This document shows positions 1-7,194 of a stretch of 23,562 nucleotides of DNA, one piece after another. A program made the translations under genes and the position numbers. Origin of the DNA: DATMRF01 sp035566435 (lineage in GTDB: Bacteria; Verrucomicrobiota; Verrucomicrobiia; Limisphaerales; UBA8199); the NCBI GenBank assembly GCA_035566435.1, contig DATMRF010000151.1:1-23562 (forward strand), written 5' to 3'. The first letter of the stretch is position 1. Each line of letters begins with the position of its first letter. The notes beneath the pieces are model-generated. The model saw only the letters and a list, made by a program, of their open reading frames with translations. It ran no database searches and had not been told where the DNA came from.

Positions 1-53
1 CAGTAGTCGATGAGTTTCCATTCGGTGTCAGTGAGATCGCAAGTGTATCGCAT
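1..53 (-). CDS. IS5-family transposase, N-terminal fragment cut by the window edge
   Basis: Read on the minus strand from an ATG at 53-51, the sequence encodes MRYTCDLTDTEWKLIDY and then leaves the window. This matches the N-terminus typical of IS5-group transposases (DUF4096-type: MRYxSDLTDxxWxLI). These proteins, often in two frames, catalyse cut-and-paste movement of a small insertion sequence. Only 17 residues are visible, so it cannot be said whether the element is intact. A 6-bp stem hairpin (54-69, CCCCAG/CTGGGG, loop TTTG) sits directly before the start codon and could limit its translation. The terminal inverted repeat of the element should lie between about 70 and 141, but I cannot place it. 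Family identification rests on motif recognition only. Confidence 0.72.
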   Translation of the reverse strand, partial: MRYTCDLTDTEWKLIDY

Positions 54-69
54 CCCCAGTTTGCTGGGG
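54..69. repeat. Hairpin abutting the transposase start codon
   Basis: CCCCAG (54-59) pairs perfectly with CTGGGG (64-69) across a TTTG loop, immediately upstream of the transposase ATG on the minus strand. Start-proximal hairpins commonly reduce transposase translation in insertion sequences; that role here is inference. Confidence 0.4.
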
Positions 70-141
70 TAAGTGATCAAAAAAGTACAGTCAATTCTGA
101 GAATTTCTTTGGGTTTGTTGAGTTTTCAAACACGCTCTAAG

Positions 142-1899
142 TCACGGCCTCTCGAGAACGTATAGCTCGCGCCGCGCCGGCGGCAACCAGGTGGTGTAAG
201 GAACCGTTTCGACCGTGTGGTAGCCCTGGATGTCGGGCGGGTTACGCGCGGTCCACGGGCGGCGCGACTCGCGATAAGCCTCTTCGTCCACAGCGGGCGA
301 CAACGACAGCAGCCACCGAGAATCGATGCCCTGCATGAGGGCTTGCACCCACCACGGGTCCGACGTTCGAGCGCGCCGAACCTTTTCCTGCTGCCACACC
401 TCGAAGGTGTACCAGCCGTCAAAGGCGTACCCACCCTCGATCGACATCGGGCTCACGCCCCGAGCGATGAGCGAGTCGCCCGCCTTGAACGCAGCTCGCG
501 AGAAGGCGTAAACGTCATGGGTGCCGGCCAGGCCGTAGCAGGCGAGGAACGCGAGCACCAGCGCAGGGGCGGCTCGAGTCATCGTGCAGTCTTTTGCCCA
601 ACCAGCAACCAGAAGGAGTGCGGTGGGGAGAATCATCAGCAAGTGGCGGTCAAAAACGATCTTGACTGTCACCAACAGATAGAGGAATTGGATCGCTCCC
701 AGAATCGTGACCAGCCGCAACGCGGTAGGCGGCACTGTCGGCGAGGGCCCAACTCCTTTCCGTAAAGCCACCCCGACGAACCCGATCAACGCCAGCGCCA
801 GGAGAATCGTCACAGCCCAGGCGACCTGGTGATTCCAGAGCAGCGGGCGGTCGCCCACGATCACCTCATTGAGAGAGAGAAGTCCGAACTGCGTCAACTT
901 GTTCGGCAGGTAAGGGAAAATGAGGTGCTGGCGAGCCACCAGTACGGCCACAGCGACAACGCTGAGGACCGTCACCACCGCCAGCGCCGCGAGCCGCCAA
1001 CGCGTCAGTTGCCGCCAGAAGGTCAGGGGAAGCGCGACCAGAAGTGGCAGGGTAAACAGCCCGATATAAACGCCGTATTGGAACACAGCGAGACACAGCT
1101 CACCCGCATCCGGATGCCTGAGCGATTGGAGGACCTGCCGGCTTTCTTCCCGGTACATTATCGTGGGGCCGTGGACAGAGTGGTACCAGTATTGGAAGCT
1201 AACGGCGGTCACAGCCGGCACGACGAAACACGCGATGAACGCCACGGGGGTGAGCAGTCTGCGCCGGTCGTAAAGCAGGAGGAAAACGACCAAAGCGACA
1301 TGGACGAGCAGGCCACTCTGCCGTAACAGAAAGCCGTACGCGCCGCAGAGTGAACCGGCCAGCAGCCACCATGGTTGCCACCAGCCCTGTCCCTCGAGCC
1401 CCTTGACCATGAGCAGAAGCGCGAGCGCCGTCCACGCGCAAGCCGGCACGTCGGTCATGTATAGAAACCCATGGAACAAGCAGAGCGGGTTGAACATCAG
1501 GGCCACGAGAGCAATCACCGTGGTCCGGCGGCTTACGCCGATATGGCGGAGCAGGCCCGCAACCGACAGGCCCAGGACGCCGAACATCGCGACCGTCGAA
1601 AGCCGCGCCGCAGTGAAGGAGAACCCGGCGATTTTGGTGAACAGCACCCCCCAATAAAGCTGGCCGACCAGCGACATCGGGTTCCACGGAGAGATTTTGA
1701 CCTGGCCCTGCACATCGAGGTGTTGGAGGGACTTGAGAAAGGCCCACTCGTCATCGACCGCGAAGTGGCCGACAGGCCATAGCAAGAGGAAGGAGAGGAG
1801 CAGGCAACCCAGCACTAGGGCCTCGGGGGTAGTCACCGCGCTGAGCCAGGCCGGCGGTTTTCCCAGGGTCTTTACCTTTTGTGAGCGCTTATTGCTCAC
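142..1899 (-). CDS. Polytopic membrane glycosyltransferase-like protein (GT-C/PMT_2 type)
   Basis: A 585-residue protein with a basic N-terminus and about ten to twelve hydrophobic segments, the first at about residues 26-46. The first segment is followed by an acidic pair (Asp49, Asp50 in HFAVDDEW). This is the expected place for the catalytic or metal-binding aspartate in the first periplasmic loop of GT-C enzymes such as ArnT and other GT39/GT83 relatives. An FLYMTDVPA motif near residue 145 is also usual in PMT_2-type proteins. Such enzymes move a sugar from a polyprenyl-phosphate donor to lipid or protein acceptors on the outer face of the inner membrane. Donor and acceptor are unknown. 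The chosen start is GTG at 1899; no convincing ribosome binding site is visible, and the next in-frame Met lies well inside. The gene stands alone next to an IS5-type element. Confidence 0.72.
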   Translation of the reverse strand: MSNKRSQKVKTLGKPPAWLSAVTTPEALVLGCLLLSFLLLWPVGHFAVDDEWAFLKSLQHLDVQGQVKISPWNPMSLVGQLYWGVLFTKIAGFSFTAARLSTVAMFGVLGLSVAGLLRHIGVSRRTTVIALVALMFNPLCLFHGFLYMTDVPACAWTALALLLMVKGLEGQGWWQPWWLLAGSLCGAYGFLLRQSGLLVHVALVVFLLLYDRRRLLTPVAFIACFVVPAVTAVSFQYWYHSVHGPTIMYREESRQVLQSLRHPDAGELCLAVFQYGVYIGLFTLPLLVALPLTFWRQLTRWRLAALAVVTVLSVVAVAVLVARQHLIFPYLPNKLTQFGLLSLNEVIVGDRPLLWNHQVAWAVTILLALALIGFVGVALRKGVGPSPTVPPTALRLVTILGAIQFLYLLVTVKIVFDRHLLMILPTALLLVAGWAKDCTMTRAAPALVLAFLACYGLAGTHDVYAFSRAAFKAGDSLIARGVSPMSIEGGYAFDGWYTFEVWQQEKVRRARTSDPWWVQALMQGIDSRWLLSLSPAVDEEAYRESRRPWTARNPPDIQGYHTVETVPYTTWLPPARRELYVLERP

Positions 1900-2029
1900 G
1901 AGTTGTCGGACGCGCTGAGTGCCGATTCAGCCGATCGCGGGCGGCGGTTGTTGAGGGTGTGTCTTGGTATTGCAGCAGACGACGCGAGGAGAATCAGATC
2001 CGCATTAAGCAGCGGCATGAGGTCAACGG

Positions 2030-2108
2030 AACGGTATGGACGCGTTCCACCGCGTCCCCGATCCCTGCCGGAAATAATGGGGACGCGGTGGAACGCGTCC
2101 CTACCGTT
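2030..2108. repeat. Paired palindromic REP/BIME-like element
   Basis: Two 30-nt arms (2030-2059 and 2079-2108) are inverted copies with a single mismatch, separated by 19 nt. Each arm is itself a hairpin: GGACGCG pairs with CGCGTCC around a 6-nt loop (TTCCAC or GTGGAA). The whole can therefore form one long stem or two short hairpins, the usual architecture of REP/BIME sequences. It does not overlap any convincing gene. A weaker relative with a GGGGACG/CGTCCCC core lies at 10454-10530. Confidence 0.85.
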
Positions 2109-2323
2109 CGTTGGCAGTGTCGAACCCACGCTGTAAATCGGGACCTGGTGCGAGTTGAGAGACTCCTCACGTCGTCTCCTACAAAGACCACGGGTTTCCA
2201 AGCAGGCTCTAAGGTTTCGGGACGTTGTGGTGCAGGCGCTCATCGTTCTCCAGTGCCGGTGCGATTATGGAAATGCGTTCGTCTCGCGGGCAAGGTGAAA
2301 ATGGGTTGCGCTCGAATCCAACG

Positions 2324-2352
2324 TTGACACCTGCAGGCCTGCTTCCTATTTT
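2324..2352 (+). promoter_or_regulatory. Predicted sigma70 promoter for the purA operon
   Basis: A perfect -35 hexamer TTGACA (2324-2329) is followed by a 17-nt spacer and a -10 hexamer TATTTT (2347-2352). Transcription would start near 2359, about 55 nt before the purA ATG. It is the best consensus promoter I see in the window and could drive purA and the genes behind it. Confidence 0.65.
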
Positions 2353-2412
2353 CTGCGCGCAAAGACGGAAGGCTTTGCTCCCGAACGCTGGTTTGGGGAT
2401 TTTTGTTGAATT

Positions 2413-3681
2413 ATGGCCAATACGATACTGGTGGGCGCCCAATGGGGCGATGAGGGCAAAGGAAAAATCATCGATGTGCTAACCGAGCAGGCGGATGTGG
2501 TGGTCCGCACACAAGGCGGCAATAATGCCGGGCACACTGTCCACATCAAGGGCCAGAAGTATATTTTGCATCTCGTTCCGTCCGGCATTTTGCGCAAACG
2601 CAAGACCTGCGTCATCGGCAACGGCGTGGTCGTGGACCCGGTAAGCCTGGTCGCGGAGATCGAGGGGTTGCGCAAGCTGGGCATCAAGATCCACCGCAAC
2701 CTTTTCTTGAGCGAAACGGCCCACCTGGTTCTGCCGTATCATCGCGAGCTGGACGCGCAACGCGAGACCCTCAAGGGCAAAAACAAGATCGGCACCACCA
2801 AGCGCGGCATCGGCCCCGCTTATGGCGACAAGGCGGCGCGAACCGGCCTGCGGGTGCTCGATTTGATCTTCCCGGAGCGTTTCGAGCGCCAACTCGCATC
2901 GAAAATCAAAGAGAACAACGAAATCCTCAAAGCATTCGGCGCGCAGCCGCTTTCGTTCAAAAAGATCCACGCCGAGTACCGGGCGGCGGGCGACTATCTT
3001 AAGCCTTTCGTGACGAACACCGTCGTGTTGCTTCACGAAGCCGTCCGGCGCGGCGACGACATCCTGTTCGAGGGCGCGCAAGGGACTTTTTTGGACATCG
3101 ATCACGGCACGTATCCCTTCGTCACGTCTTCCAACACCACGGCCGGCGGGGCTTGCACGGGCTCCGGCGTTCCGCCGCACCGCATGGATCGGGTCGTCGG
3201 CGTGATGAAAGCCTACACGACGCGGGTGGGTGAAGGACCGCTGCCGACCGAGAATGCGGAGATTGCCGACATGCTGCACGCGATGGGGCGCGAATTTGGC
3301 GCCACCACCGGCCGGGCACGGCGGTGCGGTTGGTTCGATTCTGTTGCGACGCGCCACGCCTGCATGGTCAACGGGATCGATGAGTTGGCTGTGACCAACA
3401 TCGACGGCTTGGATTCGCTCGAAACCATTAGAGTCTGCATCGGCTATCGGGATGGCGCCAAACGCTACGATTACGTGCCCAACGACGGCGAAATCCTGTT
3501 CCGCTGCAAACCGGTTTACGCCGAATTTCCCGGCTGGCGCGCGCCGACGCACAACGCGCGAAAGTGGAAAGACCTGCCGGTTAAGACTCGCTCCTACTTG
3601 AAGGCTATCGCCGAGTTAACCGGCGCGAAGTTGGCGATTGCTTCCATCGGGCCCGGCCGCGAGCAAACGATCCTGGTGTGA
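2413..3681 (+). CDS. purA: Adenylosuccinate synthetase
   Basis: This enzyme joins IMP and aspartate using GTP to give adenylosuccinate, the first committed step from IMP to AMP, in the cytoplasm. The 422 residues agree with the family length of about 430. The N-terminal phosphate loop GDEGKGK (12-18) carries the catalytic Asp13, and NNAGHTV supplies His41. The IMP-binding stretch TTKRGIGPAYGDK, the EGAQGT...DHGTYPFVTSSN block, the TTTGRARRCGWFD loop and the C-terminal GPGREQT motif are all present. The ATG at 2413 gives the expected MANTILVGAQWGDEGKGK start, and no Shine-Dalgarno sequence is evident. Its stop codon (3679-3681) lies inside a heptad repeat that bridges to uppS. It is the first gene of the plus-strand run and has its own strong predicted promoter. 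Confidence 0.97.
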   Translation: MANTILVGAQWGDEGKGKIIDVLTEQADVVVRTQGGNNAGHTVHIKGQKYILHLVPSGILRKRKTCVIGNGVVVDPVSLVAEIEGLRKLGIKIHRNLFLSETAHLVLPYHRELDAQRETLKGKNKIGTTKRGIGPAYGDKAARTGLRVLDLIFPERFERQLASKIKENNEILKAFGAQPLSFKKIHAEYRAAGDYLKPFVTNTVVLLHEAVRRGDDILFEGAQGTFLDIDHGTYPFVTSSNTTAGGACTGSGVPPHRMDRVVGVMKAYTTRVGEGPLPTENAEIADMLHAMGREFGATTGRARRCGWFDSVATRHACMVNGIDELAVTNIDGLDSLETIRVCIGYRDGAKRYDYVPNDGEILFRCKPVYAEFPGWRAPTHNARKWKDLPVKTRSYLKAIAELTGAKLAIASIGPGREQTILV

Positions 3682-3700
3682 TTTACGATGTACGATTGAC
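3680..3700 (+). repeat. Heptad repeat at the purA/uppS junction
   Basis: Three consecutive 7-nt units, GATTTAC, GATGTAC and GATTGAC, fill the gap between the two genes. They overlap the purA stop codon and end just before the uppS GTG. The units match the heptads in the inverted repeats around the IVS-like gene at 5414-5864. Confidence 0.7.
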
Positions 3701-3703
3701 GAG

Positions 3704-4441
3704 GTGAGCACGCAAACCGCCCATCTCAGCCCCGAAGCGAAGGCCACGCTGCCGCGGCACGTCGCCATCATCATGGACGGCAACGGCCGCTGGGCCCGGC
3801 AGCGACATTTGCCCCGCATCGAAGGCCATCGCGCGGGGGCCGAATCGGCGCGCGCGATTATCCGGGCCGCGGGCGAGATCGGAATCAAGTACCTGACCCT
3901 CTACGCCTTCTCAGTCGAGAACTGGAACCGGCCCAAGGAGGAGGTCGATGCGCTGATGAAATACCTGGTGCATTACCTAAAAACTGAGACGCCGGAGCTC
4001 AACAAAAACAACGTGAGGCTCGAGATCATCGGCCAGATTTATCGCCTGCCGGAGCTGGTGCAGGAACATCTCAAGAAGTCCATGGCGACGCTCTCGAAGA
4101 ATAACGGGCTGACGCTGATCATGGCGCTGAGTTACGGCGGCCGCACCGAGATTGTCGATGCCGTGCGCAGTCTCGCCAAGAAGGTGAAAGCGGGCGAACT
4201 TGATCCGCCGGACATCACCGAGCAGGTTTTCGCCCAGCACCTGTACACGCGGAACATGCCTGACCCCGACGTGCTCATCCGCACGAGCGGCGAAATGCGG
4301 GTCAGCAATTTCCTGCTGTGGCAAATCTCCTACACCGAGCTGGTAGTCACCCAAACCCTCTGGCCGGATTTCCGCAAACCGCAGTTTTATGCCGCCCTCG
4401 AAGAATACAATTGCCGGCATCGGCGCTTTGGGGGCGTCTAA
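3704..4441 (+). CDS. uppS: Isoprenyl transferase (undecaprenyl diphosphate synthase)
   Basis: A cis-prenyltransferase that condenses isopentenyl diphosphate with an allylic diphosphate to make undecaprenyl diphosphate, the lipid carrier for peptidoglycan and polysaccharide units. The motifs are complete: IIMDGNGRWA with catalytic Asp25, YAFSVENWNRP, SYGGRTEIVDA, PDVLIRTSGE followed by SNFLLWQ, and WPDF near the C-terminus. I chose GTG at 3704 (245 residues). Extending to 3638 would overlap purA by 44 nt and add 22 residues unlike the family; the chosen start places the DGNGRW motif at residue 25, as in characterised enzymes. It lies 22 nt after purA and 49 nt before cdsA, and Dxr and IspG for its substrate pathway are encoded in the same run. 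Confidence 0.95.
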   Translation: MSTQTAHLSPEAKATLPRHVAIIMDGNGRWARQRHLPRIEGHRAGAESARAIIRAAGEIGIKYLTLYAFSVENWNRPKEEVDALMKYLVHYLKTETPELNKNNVRLEIIGQIYRLPELVQEHLKKSMATLSKNNGLTLIMALSYGGRTEIVDAVRSLAKKVKAGELDPPDITEQVFAQHLYTRNMPDPDVLIRTSGEMRVSNFLLWQISYTELVVTQTLWPDFRKPQFYAALEEYNCRHRRFGGV

Positions 4442-4490
4442 CCCGTGAATTGGCTCGACACGTCTGCCGCTCCGGCTACTGTCTAGCGGC

Positions 4491-5402
4491 ATGCCTGACG
4501 CTGCCGCGCCATCGCCGCCTTCGAAATTCAAAATTTTCCTGCGCCGCCTGCTCAGTTTCGTCGTGCTGTGGACAATTGTCCTGACCGCTCTTTTCTCGAG
4601 CAACCGCGCGCTCTCGGATTACGTCTTCCTGGTCATCGTGGTGTGCCTGGCGGTGGCCGGGCTGGCGGAGTTCTACGGGCTCGTCGAAAAGCGCGACCTG
4701 GTTTGTTTCAAATGGTGCGGGCTGCTGGGCGGTTTGCTGTTGATGATCGGCACGTTTCTGAATCTGACCGGCCGGATTGGCACCTCTGGTTCGCCCGCGC
4801 GGGTCAATGATTTCGAGACCAGCTTCCTCATCCTTTTTGTGCTGGGCTTGTGCCTTCGCCAGTTCTTCTCTCGCAGCAACACCACCGGCATCCTGGCAAT
4901 CTCGACCACGTTGTTCGGTTTGATGTACGTGCCCTGGCTGCTCAACTTCATCCAAAAGATCAACTTTTTCCCGGGCGTGGAAGGCCACTATTACCTGCTG
5001 TACTTTGTGCTGATCACCAAGATCAGCGACAGCGGCGCCTACGTCGTGGGTTCATTGATCGGCCGGCACAAAATGATCCCGCGGATCAGCCCGGGCAAGA
5101 CCTGGGAAGGTTTTGCGGGCGCCCTCGTAGCGTCCGCCGCCGCCAGCGTTCTATTCGCTCACTACTTCGGCGAGCACCTGGTGGGGATCACGTTGTTCCA
5201 CGCGGTAATCCTGGGGCTGCTCCTCGGCCTGGCCGCGGTCGTCGGCGACTTGATCGAATCCATTTTCAAGCGCGAAGCCGGGGTCAAAGATTCCGGCAGA
5301 TTCTTCCCAGGCATCGGCGGCATCCTCGACTTGCTCGACAGCTTGCTGTTTAATGCGCCCATTATGTATTTGTACCTGAGGCATGTGTTGACCGCCCGGT
5401 AG
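4491..5402 (+). CDS. cdsA: Phosphatidate cytidylyltransferase (CDP-diglyceride synthetase)
   Basis: An integral membrane enzyme that converts phosphatidic acid and CTP to CDP-diacylglycerol, the precursor of bacterial phospholipids. It has 303 residues and about eight hydrophobic segments. The C-terminal half has KISDSGAYVVGSLIGRHK, ISPGKTWEG and the family signature around SIFKREAGVKDSG...PGIGGILDLLDS. The acidic residues (Asp267, Asp280, Asp283) and Lys266 are present. Two positions differ from the usual signature: the His of PGHGG is Ile275, and the Arg of the D-R-x-D stretch is Leu281. An N-terminal cytoplasmic lead of about 20 residues (Pro/Ala/Ser-rich, then basic) precedes the first membrane segment. 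The ATG at 4491 has no clear ribosome binding site. The order uppS-cdsA is widely conserved. Confidence 0.93.
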   Translation: MPDAAAPSPPSKFKIFLRRLLSFVVLWTIVLTALFSSNRALSDYVFLVIVVCLAVAGLAEFYGLVEKRDLVCFKWCGLLGGLLLMIGTFLNLTGRIGTSGSPARVNDFETSFLILFVLGLCLRQFFSRSNTTGILAISTTLFGLMYVPWLLNFIQKINFFPGVEGHYYLLYFVLITKISDSGAYVVGSLIGRHKMIPRISPGKTWEGFAGALVASAAASVLFAHYFGEHLVGITLFHAVILGLLLGLAAVVGDLIESIFKREAGVKDSGRFFPGIGGILDLLDSLLFNAPIMYLYLRHVLTAR

Positions 5403-5413
5403 CTTTTAACATT

Positions 5414-5440
5414 TGCGATTTACGATTTATGATTTACGCG
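5414..5440 (+). repeat. Left inverted-repeat arm of the IVS-like cassette
   Basis: Built from three heptads (GATTTAC, GATTTAT, GATTTAC at 5417-5437) framed by TGC and GCG. Apart from one extra 7-nt unit it is the exact reverse complement of 5845-5864, so a transcript could pair the two arms into a stem of about 20 bp with the small gene in the loop. Confidence 0.8.
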
Positions 5441-5483
5441 GTTGTTTGAGTACAGAACGACTGTTCTCGGAAGGAACGATGAT

Positions 5484-5858
5484 ATGACACGTGAAGAAAT
5501 GAAAACGCGGACAAAGGCATACGCCAACCGCGTCGTAAAAGTATGTGAGTCACTGCCAAACGGATGGATCCCCCAAACCCTCGGCAGACAGCTTCTGGGG
5601 AGCGGCACTTCCGTTGGCGCGAACTACCGCTCCGCTTGTCGCGCGAAATCGACGGCCGATTTTGTGAACAAGCTGAAGATTGTCGAAGAAGAGTGCGACG
5701 AATCGCTCTTTTGGATGGAATTGCTCGTGGAGAACAAGCTGGTAAAGGCCAGCCGCCTCGCAAGCCTGATGAGCGAAGGTGACCAGCTCCTCGCTATCGT
5801 TGTTGCATCTGCTAAGACCGTGCGTTCTCAGGGTACAGTGCGCTCGCGTAAATCGTAA
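5484..5858 (+). CDS. Four-helix-bundle protein of the 23S rRNA IVS family
   Basis: A 124-residue helical protein with the family hallmarks: a basic first helix, the centre LGRQLLGSGTSVGANYRSACRAKSTADFVNKLKIVEEECDESLFWMELL, and a fourth helix ending in a basic tail. Homologues are encoded in intervening sequences of bacterial 23S rRNA and as stand-alone genes; the DGR accessory protein Avd shares the fold. Their biochemical role is not well established, though nucleic-acid binding is suspected. I chose ATG at 5484, which has an AAGGA ribosome binding site 8 nt upstream, over the TTG at 5442. The gene is enclosed by inverted heptad repeats, and its last three codons and stop lie inside the right arm. 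It interrupts the otherwise conserved cdsA-dxr order, which suggests insertion. Confidence 0.88.
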   Translation: MTREEMKTRTKAYANRVVKVCESLPNGWIPQTLGRQLLGSGTSVGANYRSACRAKSTADFVNKLKIVEEECDESLFWMELLVENKLVKASRLASLMSEGDQLLAIVVASAKTVRSQGTVRSRKS

Positions 5859-5864
5859 ATCGCA
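5845..5864 (-). repeat. Right inverted-repeat arm of the IVS-like cassette
   Basis: Read on the minus strand it is TGC followed by two GATTTAC heptads and GCG, the reverse complement of 5414-5440 minus one heptad. It encodes the last residues (RKS) and stop codon of the IVS-like protein and ends 20 nt before the dxr start. A degenerate third heptad (GATGTGC, minus strand) partly overlaps it and extends to 5868. Confidence 0.8.
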
Positions 5865-5884
5865 CATCGTAGATATAGAGAATC

Positions 5885-7021
5885 GTGAAAAGGGTCGTTC
5901 TGTTGGGGAGCACCGGTTCCATCGGCACCAGCACTATCAAGGTTGCCGAAGATCTCCCCGACCGCGTGAAACTCATAGGGCTGGCCGCGGGCAACAATGT
6001 GGGCTTGCTGGTCGAACAGTGCCGCCGCCACAAACCCCAGGCCGTTTCCATTTCTGCCCCGGGAAAGGAGCAAGAGCTGCGGAACGCGCTCGGTAATTCG
6101 GCCGAGGTGCATTGCGGCGCCGAAGGGCTGCTAAAGCTCGCTACTTTGCCCGGCGCGGACGTGGTGTTGATCGCGATCGTGGGAACGGCGGGATTGCAGC
6201 CTGCGCTGGCGGCGATCCGGGCCGGAAAAGATATTGCGGTCGCCTCCAAGGAAATCCTGGTGATGGCCGGTGAGATTGTCATGGCCGAGGCCCGCAAACA
6301 CGGCGTCCGGGTCCTGGCGGTGGACAGCGAGCACTCGGCGATCTTTCAGTGCCTCGACGGCAAACCGCCCGCCTCCGTCCGGCGGCTTTGGCTCACCGCG
6401 TCCGGTGGCCCCTTTCGTCAGACCCCCAAATCCGAGTTTCCGAACATTACGGTTGAACGCGCGCTAAAACACCCTTCCTGGGTCATGGGCCGCAAAATCA
6501 CGATCGACTCGGCGACCCTTTTTAACAAGGGCCTGGAGATGATCGAAGCGCGCTGGCTATTTGACATCGAGATGGGGCGCGTCTCTGTGGTGGTCCACCC
6601 GCAGAGCGTGGTCCACTCGATGGTTGAATTTGTAGATGGTTCGATGCTGGCCCAGCTTTCCACCCCCGACATGTGCCTGCCCATCCAGTATGCGCTGACT
6701 TATCCTGAGCGGGCCGGCAGCGACCGCGTTCAAACCAATCTCGCCAAACTGGGCAGCCTGACTTTCGAAGAACCCGACCCCGACAGGTTCCCGGCGCTCG
6801 GTTTGGCGCGGAGGGCAGGGGAGGTCGGGGGCACCATGCCGGCGGTTCTCAACGCCGCCAACGAAGTCGCGGTCGATGCCTTTGTCAATCGGCGCAGCAA
6901 CTTCACGCAAATCTCCGACACCGTTCGCCACACCCTCGAAACGCATCAGGCCGTTTTCCACCCTACGCTCGACCAGATCCTCGCCGCCGACGCCTGGGCT
7001 CGCCACGAGGCCGCCCGTTAG
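5885..7021 (+). CDS. dxr: 1-deoxy-D-xylulose 5-phosphate reductoisomerase
   Basis: Second step of the MEP pathway: rearrangement and NADPH-dependent reduction of DXP to MEP in the cytoplasm. The 378 residues fit a family of about 400. The Rossmann motif GSTGSIG is at 8-14, metal ligands are in VDSEHSAIFQ (Asp147, Glu149) and in NKGLEMIEARWLF (Glu218), and the C-terminal NAANEVAVDAF segment is present. The start is GTG at 5885, which gives the canonical N-terminus MKRVVLLGSTGSIG; only a weak AGAG lies upstream. It follows the IVS-like cassette by 26 nt, so cassette folding could influence its translation. It precedes rseP by 173 bp, where a second promoter is predicted. Confidence 0.96.
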   Translation: MKRVVLLGSTGSIGTSTIKVAEDLPDRVKLIGLAAGNNVGLLVEQCRRHKPQAVSISAPGKEQELRNALGNSAEVHCGAEGLLKLATLPGADVVLIAIVGTAGLQPALAAIRAGKDIAVASKEILVMAGEIVMAEARKHGVRVLAVDSEHSAIFQCLDGKPPASVRRLWLTASGGPFRQTPKSEFPNITVERALKHPSWVMGRKITIDSATLFNKGLEMIEARWLFDIEMGRVSVVVHPQSVVHSMVEFVDGSMLAQLSTPDMCLPIQYALTYPERAGSDRVQTNLAKLGSLTFEEPDPDRFPALGLARRAGEVGGTMPAVLNAANEVAVDAFVNRRSNFTQISDTVRHTLETHQAVFHPTLDQILAADAWARHEAAR

Positions 7022-7130
7022 AAGCCCGAACCGCCCGGCTCCCCGGTGCCAGACGTTCTCGCCTGGCCGTTTTAGCATTTCAGCTTTGTAATGTTCCCGG
7101 ACCGCTTCTTAAATCAAGAGTCCTCAATCA

Positions 7131-7158
7131 TTGCCTCTGGCACAATCGCTGCTATATT
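7131..7158 (+). promoter_or_regulatory. Possible sigma70 promoter upstream of rseP
   Basis: TTGCCT (7131-7136), a 16-nt spacer and TATATT (7153-7158) form a fair -35/-10 pair. A 5-bp hairpin (CGCCC 7165-7169, GGGCG 7177-7181) would fall in the short 5' leader before the rseP ATG at 7195. The 173-bp gap is the largest inside the plus-strand block, consistent with an internal promoter. Confidence 0.45.
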
Positions 7159-7194
7159 CAGGCGCGCCCTGTTTTTGGGCGATTCGCTATACAT

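Larger units (their letters stand above)
1900..2412. other. 513-bp non-coding stretch between divergent genes
   Basis: It separates the minus-strand glycosyltransferase-like gene from purA. It contains a paired-hairpin repeat (2030-2108) and a sigma70-type promoter (2324-2352), listed separately. Several short open frames cross it on both strands, but none resembles a known protein and they overlap the palindrome, so I treat them as chance. I see no RNA gene or riboswitch in it. Confidence 0.6.

Noticed and set aside
2479..3552. 357-codon minus-strand frame inside purA
   Set aside because: Shadow of purA in a G+C-rich region; no recognisable motif.
3638..3703. Longer uppS start overlapping purA
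   Set aside because: It would add 22 residues unlike UppS proteins and overlap purA by 44 nt; the GTG at 3704 fits the family N-terminus.
5484..5858. Avd of a diversity-generating retroelement
   Set aside because: The fold is shared with Avd, but there is no reverse transcriptase gene and no template/variable repeat pair in the window.
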